Assembly (NCBI GenBank): GCA_964588495.1
Contig: CAZPPS010000027.1
Location: 1-31,916, forward strand
Direction of reading: 5' to 3'
Source of the DNA: CAVPKN01 sp964588495
GTDB lineage: Bacteria; Chlamydiota; Chlamydiia; Chlamydiales; JAAKFR01
Length of the DNA: 31,916 nt
Shown here: one piece after another, positions 1 through 8,296 of the stretch
Layout: every line of letters starts with the position of its first letter
How positions within the stretch are numbered: position 1 is the stretch's first letter
Notes under the pieces: model-generated
What the model was told of the DNA's origin: nothing
Seen by the model: the letters and a program-made list of their open reading frames with translations, nothing else
Database searches by the model: none
Made by a program: the position numbers and the translations under genes

Positions 1-116
1 AGCATGGCAAAAAGGAAAAGATCAGCAAAAAAATCCTCGTCCAACTTCCCAAAACCCCCGAGCAACTGGAGCAGGTTGTGGTCTCCGCCCTCAAAGCCAA
101 CTTCCCACTGAGATAG
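1..116 (+). CDS. 3' end of an unidentified gene
   Basis: Frame 3 is open from the window edge to a TAG at 114-116 and gives about 37 residues ending QVVVSALKANFPLR. This frame reads most like a protein end, with alternating charged and hydrophobic residues. Frame 1 also stops nearby and looks less protein-like. The product cannot be identified from so short a tail, and the start lies outside the window. Confidence 0.4.
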   Translation, partial: HGKKEKISKKILVQLPKTPEQLEQVVVSALKANFPLR

Positions 117-198
117 GAAGTGAAGCTGATAAATTTTTTGCTCTAAGATTCTGCATTTTTAGCAACGATAAGAACGATAAAAAGATTAGAAGGATTAG

Positions 199-292
199 AG
201 AGCATGATTAGAAGGATGTGCATGATATACAAGATAAAGAACAAATATTTTTATTATCATGCAGATCAAGCATATCCTTCAAATCATGCTCT
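199..292. repeat. Imperfect inverted repeat (possible hairpin or small element)
   Basis: Arms at 199-217 (AGAGCATGATTAGAAGGAT) and 274-292 are reverse complements with one mismatch. A second inner match (GCATGATA near 220-227 against TATCATGC near 256-263) extends the pairing with a bulge. It lies in the 230-base gap between the partial first gene and the minus-strand small gene. It could be a structured RNA or a decayed miniature element. No clear T-run marks it as a terminator. Confidence 0.5.
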
Positions 293-346
293 CTTTATTG
301 TATAAAGATAACATAGCTGGACTATCGCGTCCCTGTTACATACGGA

Positions 347-517
347 CTAGCTCACAGCTTCGGAAACGTGAAAATCGGGTATTGTTCTCTTTTTAAACGC
401 GACTTTAGCTGCTAACTGATTCTCTGAAAAATGTACGCCGGGATGAGCTACCCAATCTGAGTAACTCATGTTTGTACACAACATTAGGGCTAAGAGCGCA
501 CCTGCAAAAGTTTTCAT
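347..517 (-). CDS. Small secreted peptide, truncated paralogue of the adjacent outer membrane protein
   Basis: The 56-residue reading frame starts at the ATG at 517, behind an AGGGAG Shine-Dalgarno sequence. It begins with a signal peptide (MKTFAGALLALMLCTNMSYS) that closely matches that of the barrel gene at 704-1516 (MKFISSALLALAFCTNALFA). The DNA just upstream of the two ATGs is also alike: both have an in-frame ATGAGT about 36 bases before the start. After the signal sequence the two proteins no longer match. The simplest reading is a duplicated gene start whose barrel-encoding body was lost or replaced. Whether the remaining peptide of about 36 residues is functional cannot be told. An upstream in-frame start at 619 exists but would place the signal sequence internally, so it was not chosen. 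Confidence 0.5.
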   Translation of the reverse strand: MKTFAGALLALMLCTNMSYSDWVAHPGVHFSENQLAAKVAFKKRTIPDFHVSEAVS

Positions 518-543
518 TCTGAAACTCCCTATTTTTTGATTAA

Positions 544-705
544 AACTCATCTTACGCAAAAAATCCCCCTCGGAGAGAAAAAAGAGATGGTAAGATACAA
601 AGATTGCGACGAAGCCCAAATCTAGTTGAGTTGGGTGAGGAGTAATCTGCAGTAGCTTGCCGTCTATTTTTTTCTCCGAGGAGGATTTTTTGTGTAAGGT
701 GAGTT
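544..705. repeat. 162 bp element with long inverted arms
   Basis: Bases 544-584 and 667-705 are near-perfect reverse complements over about 38 bases, with a few mismatches and a 2-base gap. They enclose about 80 bases. The core reads TTACGCAAAAAATCC on the left, matched by GGATTTTTTGTGTAA on the right. The right arm abuts the stop codon of the outer membrane protein gene, and the left arm lies in the leader of the small downstream gene. The size and arms suit either a MITE or a long-range hairpin in a minus-strand transcript. No second copy is visible in the window. Confidence 0.6.
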
Positions 706-1516
706 AAAAGTAATATGACAACCCAATCGATGCCACTTGTTTGCCCTTCTCTGCTACACTAAATCTGGCAATATGAGGATATGACTGTGAGGTCAACACA
801 CTTTTACTGGCATGCAATTTTTGATACCAGGTGTAGACATAAGTCATTTGCAGACTCCAGCAACCACAAATCATGTACTCAAAACCCAAACCTGTACGCA
901 ATCCGACAGAAGTTTTTCTTCTCGAAACATTCACTGTACTAAATAAAGTTTGGCCAGGAGGAGAGATGGCGGGGAGATTAGTGAGTTGAGATGTGCCTTT
1001 AAGCTCATGCCTGTTCACTGCGCCACCAATGATCCCAAACACCATGTTCCTTGAGCAAAAGACCCAGCCTGGCTTGAAATCAAATGTAAATTCAGCCGCA
1101 CAGTGTTTTTCCCTCAAAGTATCTGCAAGAAATGCGTCGCCATCCAAAGTTGGCGTCAGATCTTCAAAACGCAAGTTCTCACGTTGATTTCCTGAAAAGT
1201 TGACACCCAGGCGAGCGCCCCAATAGAAACAGGCGCATTGCCTTCCCCATCCTGCAAAAAGCTCTCCCCAGGGTCTAATGGAGTAATTGTGGACTGAGTT
1301 GTGATCAAATAGTGTTTCGAACCCAAAATTACCTAAAAAAGTTCCCTGCGTATCAAATCTATGTTTGGCAGTTTGTGTCGAAACACCGATGCTTGCGCCC
1401 AGATAGGTGCGGCCATCAAATCCATTATCACAGCAGTCTCCATCTGGATAATATGATGCAAACAAGGCATTTGTACAAAATGCCAAGGCAAGTAGTGCAC
1501 TTGAAATAAACTTCAT
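704..1516 (-). CDS. Cysteine-rich outer membrane beta-barrel protein
   Basis: The 270-residue protein starts at ATG 1516 with a GGAG ribosome site upstream. A signal peptide occupies residues 1-20 (cleavage near LFA-SYY). The mature chain has alternating aromatic/polar strands and ends in SIGLSYYF, the C-terminal aromatic signature of barrels inserted by BamA. About eight cysteines occur in the mature part, including CC, CAC and CGC motifs. This fits a chlamydial envelope stabilised by disulfides, although that is inference. It resembles small 8-10-strand OmpA/OmpW-like porins more than full MOMP, which is longer. It is divergent from hemE, with only 77 bases between the two starts. Confidence 0.75.
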   Translation of the reverse strand: MKFISSALLALAFCTNALFASYYPDGDCCDNGFDGRTYLGASIGVSTQTAKHRFDTQGTFLGNFGFETLFDHNSVHNYSIRPWGELFAGWGRQCACFYWGARLGVNFSGNQRENLRFEDLTPTLDGDAFLADTLREKHCAAEFTFDFKPGWVFCSRNMVFGIIGGAVNRHELKGTSQLTNLPAISPPGQTLFSTVNVSRRKTSVGLRTGLGFEYMICGCWSLQMTYVYTWYQKLHASKSVLTSQSYPHIARFSVAEKGKQVASIGLSYYF

Positions 1517-1593
1517 TTTTGAATCTCCATTTTTTTCAGATATACTCATCATTTCTGATTTCCTGCAAATTTTTTTGTGATAAAGTCTTGGGC

Positions 1594-2601
1594 ATGGAAA
1601 TTTTGCTCGATGCACTTAAGTGCCAAAATAAGAATCGCCCCCCTGTTTGGCTGATGCGGCAAGCAGGAAGGTATTTGCCACAATACCGCAAGCTTAAAGT
1701 TGGACGCTCTTTGTATGAGATGTTCCATAACGTGGAGACTATTGTTGAGGTGACACAGATGCCTGTCGACTTTTTAGGAGTGGATGGGGCTATTCTTTTT
1801 AGTGACATTTTGACTGTGCTGGAAGGATTGAATGTGCGGTACGACTTTCAGGAAGGTGTGGGTCCGGTTGTCCTTGATGGGCCCGATTCTTTGGCTCTGA
1901 TCGCTCCTGAAGAGGTTTATGGACATATCTCGGGAGCAATCAGAGAGCTTAAAAAAGAGCTGAAAGTGCCTCTTTTAGGCTTTGCGGGAGCCCCTTTTAC
2001 AATCGCCAGCTACATCATCGAAGGGAAAACAAGCCGCGATCTTCAAAAGACAAAGAAATGGCTGTTTTCCCATCCAGAAGGCTTTAAAAAGATTCTCGAT
2101 CTCATTACAGAAGCCACGATCCAATATTTGAAGGTGCAGATCGAAGCAGGGGTTGCAGCTGTGCAGATCTTTGATTCGTGGGCCAACGCTTTAGCGCTTG
2201 AGGAGTTTCGACTCTATGCTCTAGAGCCCATGCGCCGCATTGTGGAGGCTATGCACCAAAAAAATATTCCGGTGATTTTGTTTTGCAGAAACTCTTGTTT
2301 GTTTGCCAAAGAGCTCGCCTCCATTGCACCTTCTGCTATCAGCCTCGATTGGAGTTATGATCTTGCAACCATTCGCAAACAGATCCCTAATAGTATTGCC
2401 GTTCAGGGCAACATCGATCCGATGGCCCTTTACGCCCCAAAAGATCACCTGAAACAAAAAGTGGATGCCTTGCTAGACAGCATGGAAGGAGATCCCGGAT
2501 ACATTTTTAATCTTGGACATGGTCTTTTGCCCGACACACCCGTAGAAAACGTACAATTTATTGTTGATTATGTTAGAAATCGATCCAGAGCTTTTACTTA
2601 A
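1594..2601 (+). CDS. hemE: Uroporphyrinogen decarboxylase
   Basis: HemE removes four acetate carboxyls from uroporphyrinogen III to give coproporphyrinogen III in cytoplasmic heme synthesis. The 335-residue length is usual. Visible signatures are RQAGRY (residues 22-27) near the N-terminus, the substrate-site segment DGAILFSDIL, the family signature GFAGAPFT followed by SYIIEG, and NLGHGLLPDTP near the end. The start at ATG 1594 gives the standard N-terminus MEILLDALK. Longer in-frame extensions run into the promoter side of the divergent outer membrane gene. The 3' end overlaps hemN by 32 bases, indicating translational coupling. Confidence 0.95.
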   Translation: MEILLDALKCQNKNRPPVWLMRQAGRYLPQYRKLKVGRSLYEMFHNVETIVEVTQMPVDFLGVDGAILFSDILTVLEGLNVRYDFQEGVGPVVLDGPDSLALIAPEEVYGHISGAIRELKKELKVPLLGFAGAPFTIASYIIEGKTSRDLQKTKKWLFSHPEGFKKILDLITEATIQYLKVQIEAGVAAVQIFDSWANALALEEFRLYALEPMRRIVEAMHQKNIPVILFCRNSCLFAKELASIAPSAISLDWSYDLATIRKQIPNSIAVQGNIDPMALYAPKDHLKQKVDALLDSMEGDPGYIFNLGHGLLPDTPVENVQFIVDYVRNRSRAFT

Positions 2602-3946
2602 GCTCAACAGAGCCACTCCCCGCTATACAAGCTATCCGCCGGCTCCTGAGTGGGCACCGCTCTCCCCTTCTATTTACCAACAAAAGCTGGAAATTCTTTC
2701 TAGCCAAGACCTTCCCCTTTCCCTCTATTTCCATATTCCGTTTTGCAAAACGATGTGCCTGTATTGCGGCTGCTCGGTTGTCCTCAACCGGAAAGAGGAA
2801 AATGAAGTGCGCTATGTCGATTATCTCATCAAAGAAATTGATTTGGTGAGCTCGCTTTTGGGCAAAAAAAAGAGAGTGGTACAGCTCCATTTTGGGGGAG
2901 GAACACCCACAAAGCTTTCCACGCCCCTTTTCCTCCGCCTTTTTGAGAAAATCCGCGACTCTTTTGAGATCGACTTTTCGCAGGAAATTTCCATCGAAAT
3001 TGACCCACGCACCGTTGTGGAAGATAATGGGGAAAAGCTGCGTGTCTTAAAGAAATTGGGCTTTAACCGTGTCAGCTTTGGCGTTCAAGACACAGACCCC
3101 AAAGTACAAGAGGCTGTGAAGCGCAGACAAAGCCTTGAAATGACCCTCTCGACCTATTTTTTAGCAAGGGAGCTTGGCTTTAAAGGAATCAATGTCGATC
3201 TGATCTATGGCCTCCCCTACCAAACCCTTCAAAGCTTTGAGAATACGGTCAAACATATTTTGCACATGCGCCCTGACAGGATCGCCTTTTTTTCCTACGC
3301 AAAGGTTCCCTGGCTCAAGCCCCACCAAAAAGCAATCGCAGAAAGCACTCTGCCAAGCACAGAAGAGAAGTTCCAAATCTATGTCAACGCCCGCAAAGCC
3401 TTTGTAGAAAATGGCTACGTCGCTATTGGCATGGACCATTTTGCTTTAGAACATGATGAGCTTGCGATCGGATATCAACAAAAAACACTGCAGCGCAACT
3501 TTCAAGGCTATTCGTTGAAACTTGCCGAGGATATGCTGAGCTTTGGAGTCACTTCGATCGGTTGCGTGCAAAATACATACATCCAAAACGTCAAAGAGCT
3601 CACCACCTATTATGAACTTCTGGATAAAAACGAGCTTCCTATCCACCGGGGCAAAATCAGCTCTGATGAAGATTTACTCCGCAAATGGGTTATCCACACC
3701 CTCATGTGCAACTTTGAGCTCAACAAACACACATTCGAAACCCGTTTTTCAGTCCCTTTTGACACACATTTCAGCAACCAATTCGAGCTTCTTCAACAAC
3801 ACGAAGCCGACGGTCTCCTTCTCAACACCCCAACCCACCTCCTCGTGACTCCCCTCGGCGAGCTTTTCATCCGCAACATCGCCTCCACCTTCGACGCCTA
3901 CTTCAACAAAGCCACCCCGAGCCCCAAGTTCTCACTGGCTGTATAA
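2570..3946 (+). CDS. hemN: Oxygen-independent coproporphyrinogen III oxidase
   Basis: This is a radical-SAM enzyme converting coproporphyrinogen III to protoporphyrinogen IX without oxygen. The 458-residue protein carries the cluster motif C59-x3-C63-x2-C66-x-C68 in FHIPFCKTMCLYCGC. The fourth cysteine two residues on is the mark of true HemN rather than the heme chaperone HemW. GGGTPT, the SAM-binding glycine motif, follows. ATG 2570 is preferred over a TTG 9 bases earlier, and both lie inside hemE. The 3' end overlaps the convergent protease-like gene by 15 bases. Confidence 0.93.
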   Translation: MLEIDPELLLKLNRATPRYTSYPPAPEWAPLSPSIYQQKLEILSSQDLPLSLYFHIPFCKTMCLYCGCSVVLNRKEENEVRYVDYLIKEIDLVSSLLGKKKRVVQLHFGGGTPTKLSTPLFLRLFEKIRDSFEIDFSQEISIEIDPRTVVEDNGEKLRVLKKLGFNRVSFGVQDTDPKVQEAVKRRQSLEMTLSTYFLARELGFKGINVDLIYGLPYQTLQSFENTVKHILHMRPDRIAFFSYAKVPWLKPHQKAIAESTLPSTEEKFQIYVNARKAFVENGYVAIGMDHFALEHDELAIGYQQKTLQRNFQGYSLKLAEDMLSFGVTSIGCVQNTYIQNVKELTTYYELLDKNELPIHRGKISSDEDLLRKWVIHTLMCNFELNKHTFETRFSVPFDTHFSNQFELLQQHEADGLLLNTPTHLLVTPLGELFIRNIASTFDAYFNKATPSPKFSLAV

Positions 3947-5464
3947 CGGATCCATCGGCGCTGAGGATAAGACCTCGCAGAGTCCTTTAAAGACATACAG
4001 GGAAGCAATTTCAACAGAGAGACTGAGCTGATCAACAAGTGATGGTGTGCGCACGGTTTGATGATTGGGATCTTTGATAACGGAAATCAGGGAAAATTTG
4101 TCAGCGACAAGGAAATAATTCATCTTCTTCATGTAAAAATCTACGAAATCTCCATAATCGATGCCTACTGGAACTTCGATCATAACATCGTTATCGGAAA
4201 TCAAACGGGAAGTGGCGTTGAAGTAAATAGTATGATTGGCAGCAGCTCTTGTTCCCTGCTTCTCGATAACGACGATGGAATGTCCTTGCGTGGTGTTCAA
4301 TATAGTCCCCAGTTGCTCTAAAGGGCGATGACAGGTATGCATGGAGGCATTTACGTGGGCCTTCTCTCCGATAATTTGGATCATCTGTCTATAGATTTCT
4401 CGGTAATGCCTCTCTTCTGTGAGATCATCAGGACTTTCACAATTATAGAGCTGCATGGTTTGTGCCATCACAGGAATCAGGAGCTTTTCCCAGTAGCGGG
4501 CATTATCAGAAGGAGCGACTCTTTCAAGGTTTTTATTTTGCTCTCTTTCTAACATAAATTCCACAGCAAGGCCTGTACAGATTCCTGCCAGCGGGTCTTC
4601 AATCAACCATTCCTTACGAAAAAATTCCGCCCGTTTCTCAAGGGGTAGTTCTGCAATCTCATCACTTGTGCCACGATCGATCGCTTTTGTGATGATCTCT
4701 TCCCAGTCAAGGTGTTCATCGTTAGGAAGCTTATTGTCTATCACTTCACCTAACACAGACGGACTCTCCTCAACCCCTCTTTTGATGAGCACATCCAATG
4801 GGATAAGACATGTCTTTTCTTCAGGAATCTGATTTTCGCTCTCTTTAGATTCAGAAATATTTGATTGAGCGCCGGCATCCATTTGGCTGTCCACTTTCTG
4901 CAATAAACTTTCTTCCTGTTGGGAATTAATGATCCCCTCTTGATAAAACTCTTTAATAAGTTGTTTTGCTTTCTTCAAAAAAAGAGGCTTATTTCGTTGC
5001 ATTTTTTCAAGCATTTCTTTTGTGAGATCCGGCTTGCTTCGAGCTTCCAACATGAGTTTTTTTTGTGTGCTCGCCCAAAGAGGTGAGTTATAATAGGATT
5101 CTGGAGTTAAATAGGTTGGGCAGTCAAATGTCTTTATATCCCTTAGCACTTTGGTTAACTCTTCCCGATCGATTTTGAGCTCTGGCAGTTTTAATTCTGG
5201 GGGATTAAATTTTCTATTGTTATCTAACAAAGACCTCAAACTTTCAGGGTTTTTTGCTAAATCAGAATTTGTTGTTAAATAGGACTTCAATAATGAGGAA
5301 TTAAAATCTAAAGAACGGTCTTTTTGATATAGATCGTGTTGATACAAGGCAGTTAAATTTAGGCTATCTTCCTTGGGCGTCAGAAACGTTGCTTTTGGAA
5401 CCTCTTGAATCCAATTAATTTGGTCTTTATTAGTATTAAAAAATTTGGCTGAATAATCACTCAT
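3932..5464 (-). CDS. Putative papain-fold cysteine protease, YopT/C58-like effector candidate
   Basis: The 510-residue protein has no signal peptide or membrane segment. The N-terminal 280 residues are polar and helical, with no recognised domain. The C-terminal third carries a triad arrangement like YopT/AvrPphB peptidases (family C58): Cys296 in DPLAGICTGLAVEFM, His395 in TQGHSIVVI, and Asn416 in HTIYFNATSR, followed by a segment resembling the C58 tail (DYGDFVDFYMKKM). C58 enzymes normally have Asp in the third position (FDPN-type motif); Asn is the papain equivalent. The gene sits inside the heme cluster in the opposite orientation and overlaps hemN convergently, so it was probably inserted there. 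A role as a type III secreted host-modifying protease is inference. An unrelated family with chance motif spacing is the alternative. Confidence 0.5.
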   Translation of the reverse strand: MSDYSAKFFNTNKDQINWIQEVPKATFLTPKEDSLNLTALYQHDLYQKDRSLDFNSSLLKSYLTTNSDLAKNPESLRSLLDNNRKFNPPELKLPELKIDREELTKVLRDIKTFDCPTYLTPESYYNSPLWASTQKKLMLEARSKPDLTKEMLEKMQRNKPLFLKKAKQLIKEFYQEGIINSQQEESLLQKVDSQMDAGAQSNISESKESENQIPEEKTCLIPLDVLIKRGVEESPSVLGEVIDNKLPNDEHLDWEEIITKAIDRGTSDEIAELPLEKRAEFFRKEWLIEDPLAGICTGLAVEFMLEREQNKNLERVAPSDNARYWEKLLIPVMAQTMQLYNCESPDDLTEERHYREIYRQMIQIIGEKAHVNASMHTCHRPLEQLGTILNTTQGHSIVVIEKQGTRAAANHTIYFNATSRLISDNDVMIEVPVGIDYGDFVDFYMKKMNYFLVADKFSLISVIKDPNHQTVRTPSLVDQLSLSVEIASLYVFKGLCEVLSSAPMDPLYSQ

Positions 5465-5500
5465 ATATTATCTCTATTTTACTTTTTTTCAGAACATTGT

Positions 5501-5514
5501 AACATAGTTATGTT
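5501..5514. promoter_or_regulatory. 14 bp palindrome between divergent genes
   Basis: AACATAGTTATGTT is a palindrome with 6-base arms and a GT centre, lying in the 69-base AT-rich gap between the start of the minus-strand protease-like gene and hemG. It could be an operator shared by both promoters. No strong promoter hexamers are evident around it, so the call is tentative. Confidence 0.3.
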
Positions 5515-5533
5515 AATTTAAAATTAATTCTAT

Positions 5534-6745
5534 ATGAAAAAAATTGTCATTCTCGGAGCTGGTATTTCAGGCCTCTCTGTAGCCTGGTTTTTAAAAAAGA
5601 AATATAAAGACTCTATCGACCTCTCGATCCTTGAGAAAAGTGGAAGGGCTGGAGGGCCTATACGCACTGTCCAGGAAGGGGAGTTTCTTTTTGAAGCAGG
5701 TCCCAGGGGCTTTCGCCCCTCAGGAAAAGGGAGTGCCAATCTAGAGCTTGTACAGGAGCTTGGAATAGAAAATGCGCTTGTCCCCTCCAATCCGGAGGCC
5801 AAGATACGCTACATTTGGCTTGAGGGCCAATTGAGGACTTTTTCGCCTGGATTTTTACTTCGACAAGGGCTCTTGGGAGCTATTTGTCGGGATTTAGTGA
5901 CTTCAAGAGGCAATTTGGAAGATGAAACTGTGGCAGAGTTTGTAAGGCGCCGTTTTGGCGAAAAGATTGCAGCACATGTAATGGACCCTTTGTGTAAAGG
6001 GATCTTTGGAGGCGATTCTCAAGAACTTTCAATGCGAAGCTGCTTTCCCTCTATTTGGGAGCTGGAAAAACAAAAAAGATCGGTCTTGTTAGGCATGTTT
6101 GGAAAAAAAAGGGAAAAATTCCCTCATACTCCGCCTCTTTATAGCTTTAACGAAGGGATGGAAACGCTGCCCAAGATGCTTGCCGAAAAGCTCGACTGCC
6201 CCATTCATTTTTCACGAGAGATCAAATCCCTTTCTGAAGTCGAGGCTGACGTGATTATTTCGACCCTTCCGGCATGTGCTTTGGCATCGCTTGTCAACCT
6301 TCCGGATCCTGTGAGCCGCTATGCAACATTGACAACTGTCAATTTTGGCTGGCATGAGCCCTTGCTACCTAAAAAAGGCTTTGGATTTTTAATCCCCTCG
6401 ATTGAAAACAGCGACATTTTGGGGATGACATGGGATTCAGAGATCTTCCCCCACCATGGAGGCACAAAAATCTGTGTCATGTTACAAGGAGACAAAAACG
6501 CTTCTGAAAAGGCTTTGAACAGTTTAAAAAGGTATTTGGGAATCACAAAAGATCCAGATGCCTCCCATATCCATTGCTGGAAAGAAGCCATCCCACAATA
6601 TACCCTCAACCATGCTTTACGTATTCAAACCTTCCGTCAGCAACTCCCCAGTAATGTTTATGCCCTAGGAAATAGTTTTGAGGGAGTCGGCATCAACGAC
6701 TGCATCTTCAACGCCAAACAATTTGTCACCGAAATCCAGTTTTAG
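5534..6745 (+). CDS. hemG: Protoporphyrinogen oxidase (oxygen-dependent, HemY type)
   Basis: This FAD enzyme oxidises protoporphyrinogen IX to protoporphyrin IX, the step after HemN. The 403-residue protein begins with the dinucleotide fold GAGISGLSVAWFL (residues 8-20), then EKSGRAGGPIRT, typical of the amine oxidase/PPOX superfamily. It ends with YALGNSFEGVGINDCI, the second FAD contact. It is a little shorter than most HemY proteins (about 450 residues). Chlamydial genomes label this gene hemG, although the sequence is the HemY type rather than the flavodoxin-like HemG of E. coli. The gene is separated from hemN only by the inserted protease-like gene. Confidence 0.88.
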   Translation: MKKIVILGAGISGLSVAWFLKKKYKDSIDLSILEKSGRAGGPIRTVQEGEFLFEAGPRGFRPSGKGSANLELVQELGIENALVPSNPEAKIRYIWLEGQLRTFSPGFLLRQGLLGAICRDLVTSRGNLEDETVAEFVRRRFGEKIAAHVMDPLCKGIFGGDSQELSMRSCFPSIWELEKQKRSVLLGMFGKKREKFPHTPPLYSFNEGMETLPKMLAEKLDCPIHFSREIKSLSEVEADVIISTLPACALASLVNLPDPVSRYATLTTVNFGWHEPLLPKKGFGFLIPSIENSDILGMTWDSEIFPHHGGTKICVMLQGDKNASEKALNSLKRYLGITKDPDASHIHCWKEAIPQYTLNHALRIQTFRQQLPSNVYALGNSFEGVGINDCIFNAKQFVTEIQF

Positions 6746-6768
6746 TCTCAAAGACCTTCTTGGAGGGC

Positions 6769-8142
6769 TTAGTGCCAGGAGTGGGGTTTCACTTTTTTGA
6801 CTAGGAAGAAGACCACCCAGAAGCCAAAGAAGGCTAACGCGGCTGCAAAAAGGGAAGTTGAGGAGAATGCTTGAGGCTCAGACCCTCCTTTCTTGATCAC
6901 ACCCTGGTAGAGTGCTGTCATGATAGCGATGCCAATCGTAGAGGCGAGCTGCCGTGTTTCTGTGCAGATACCAGACGCCGAACCGAGCTTTTCAGCAGGA
7001 ACATCTGAAAGGGCCAACACAAAGCTGGGAGACAGGATCATGGGAAGGCCGCAGCCAAAAGCCAAAAGACCAGGCAACAGCCAAACGAGGTCCAGCTTGA
7101 CTGTATAATGCAACCAGACGAGGGAAAAAAAGAGGATGACGTAGCCCGCCAGCAGAGGGTAGCGGGGGCCAAAACGGTCTGAAAAGAAGCCACCGACCGG
7201 GGCCATAAAGAAAACGGGAAGGGTTGCTATGAAAATCAGAAGGCCCGCTTTTGCAGCTGTAAAACCAAGTTCTTGCTGAAAAAAAATGGCCCACAAAACT
7301 GTCACACTTATAATGGCTTGAGAAATGAAAAACGAGATATTGGCAGCTGTAAACTTCTTTTTTTTGAAGAAACGGAAATCAATCAAAGGATGGTCCACAC
7401 TGAGAGAAATCCAAACAAACAGGGCAAATAGAAAAGGGCTCGCTATGAGGAGGCCTAAAGTTAACGGGGAGCTCCAGCCCCAGCTGTTAGCCTCCATTAA
7501 TGCCACAACTAAAGTGGAAACGGCGAAAAGCATCACAAAAGAGCCTGTAAAATGGAAAGGTTCTTTAATTTTCTTTCCTTTCGCCAAAATGATTTGCCCC
7601 ATGACAAGTCCAAAAATGACGAGAGGGATGTTGATCCAAAAAATGCCGCGCCAGCTTACATATTCCGTTAAAAAACCGCCGACTGCAGGTCCAAGAATTA
7701 AAAAAATGGAGCTGATTCCCGAATTGATCCCAATCGCTTTTGCCCTTTGACCATCAGGGAAGGCCTCAATGAGTAATGCCCCCGTTGCAGGAACTGATAA
7801 AGCACCTCCGGCACCTTGCAAAATACGTCCTAGCATAAGAGGCCACGCAGAGGAACTGAGGGCTGCAAGGACAGATCCTAAACCAAAAAGAACCAGTCCC
7901 CACATGAAAGTGATTTTTTTGCCAAAAAGGTCGCTGAGTCTGCCCCCGACAAGTAAAAGAGCCGAAAGGGCGAGCAGATAAGAATTGATGACCCAAAGAA
8001 GCCCCACCTCGCTCAAATTGATCTCGCGGTGCATGGTAGGGAGGGCAACGGGCAAAATGGTATTCTCGAGCATCACAAGCGATGTAGCGCTTGTCGTCAC
8101 AAAAAGAAGCCACCATTTATTAGACCTCTTTCGAAATTCCAT
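6769..8142 (-). CDS. MFS drug-type exporter, EmrB/QacA (DHA2) family
   Basis: The 457-residue, highly hydrophobic protein has about 13-14 predicted membrane spans. Family features are LENTILPVALPTMHREI in the first span and loop, GGRLSDLFGKK (motif A) after span 2, and LGRILQGAGGALSVPATGALLIEAFP (span 4 to 5). The substrate is unknown; proton-coupled efflux is the family's activity. The start is odd: ATG 8142 and about eight codons (MEFRKRSN) lie in the terminal repeat of a MITE-like element, and the host-derived sequence begins near KWWLLFVTT. No other in-frame ATG lies close by, and only a weak AAAGAG precedes it at a long distance. The element has therefore replaced the native start region. 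Confidence 0.85.
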   Translation of the reverse strand: MEFRKRSNKWWLLFVTTSATSLVMLENTILPVALPTMHREINLSEVGLLWVINSYLLALSALLLVGGRLSDLFGKKITFMWGLVLFGLGSVLAALSSSAWPLMLGRILQGAGGALSVPATGALLIEAFPDGQRAKAIGINSGISSIFLILGPAVGGFLTEYVSWRGIFWINIPLVIFGLVMGQIILAKGKKIKEPFHFTGSFVMLFAVSTLVVALMEANSWGWSSPLTLGLLIASPFLFALFVWISLSVDHPLIDFRFFKKKKFTAANISFFISQAIISVTVLWAIFFQQELGFTAAKAGLLIFIATLPVFFMAPVGGFFSDRFGPRYPLLAGYVILFFSLVWLHYTVKLDLVWLLPGLLAFGCGLPMILSPSFVLALSDVPAEKLGSASGICTETRQLASTIGIAIMTALYQGVIKKGGSEPQAFSSTSLFAAALAFFGFWVVFFLVKKVKPHSWH

Positions 8143-8286
8143 TTGTTCGCTAAAATTACTCTTTTTGGCAGCTTTGCATCAAAATTTTTCGACCGTATGC
8201 ACTCATATGCTCTCAAAATTTTAATGCAAATCTACACAAAAATAGCTAATTTTTGCAAACAAAGCGAATTTCGAAAAAGGTCTATT
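8119..8286. mobile_element. MITE-like element with 21 bp terminal inverted repeats (copy A)
   Basis: Terminal repeats at 8119-8139 and 8266-8286 match at 19 of 21 bases when one is reversed (core AGACCT-y-TTTCGAAATTC). Inside is a 15-base inverted repeat (8173-8187 with 8216-8230, one mismatch) around TTTGCATCAAAATTT. The element is 168 bp and has no coding capacity. Bases 8137-8246 match 15100-15209 in the opposite orientation, with nine mismatches in 110 aligned by hand. It fills the space between the MFS gene, whose start codon it provides, and the 3' end of nadE. The ends recall those of some IS5-group elements, but the family is not assigned. Confidence 0.7.
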
Positions 8287-8296
8287 ATCTTACGAA

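Noticed and set aside
7766..8116. A 116-residue frame inside the MFS gene on the same strand, starting at the ATG after the MITE.
   Set aside because: It is a +1 shadow frame of the exporter. The main frame carries all the family motifs, so no frameshift is implied.
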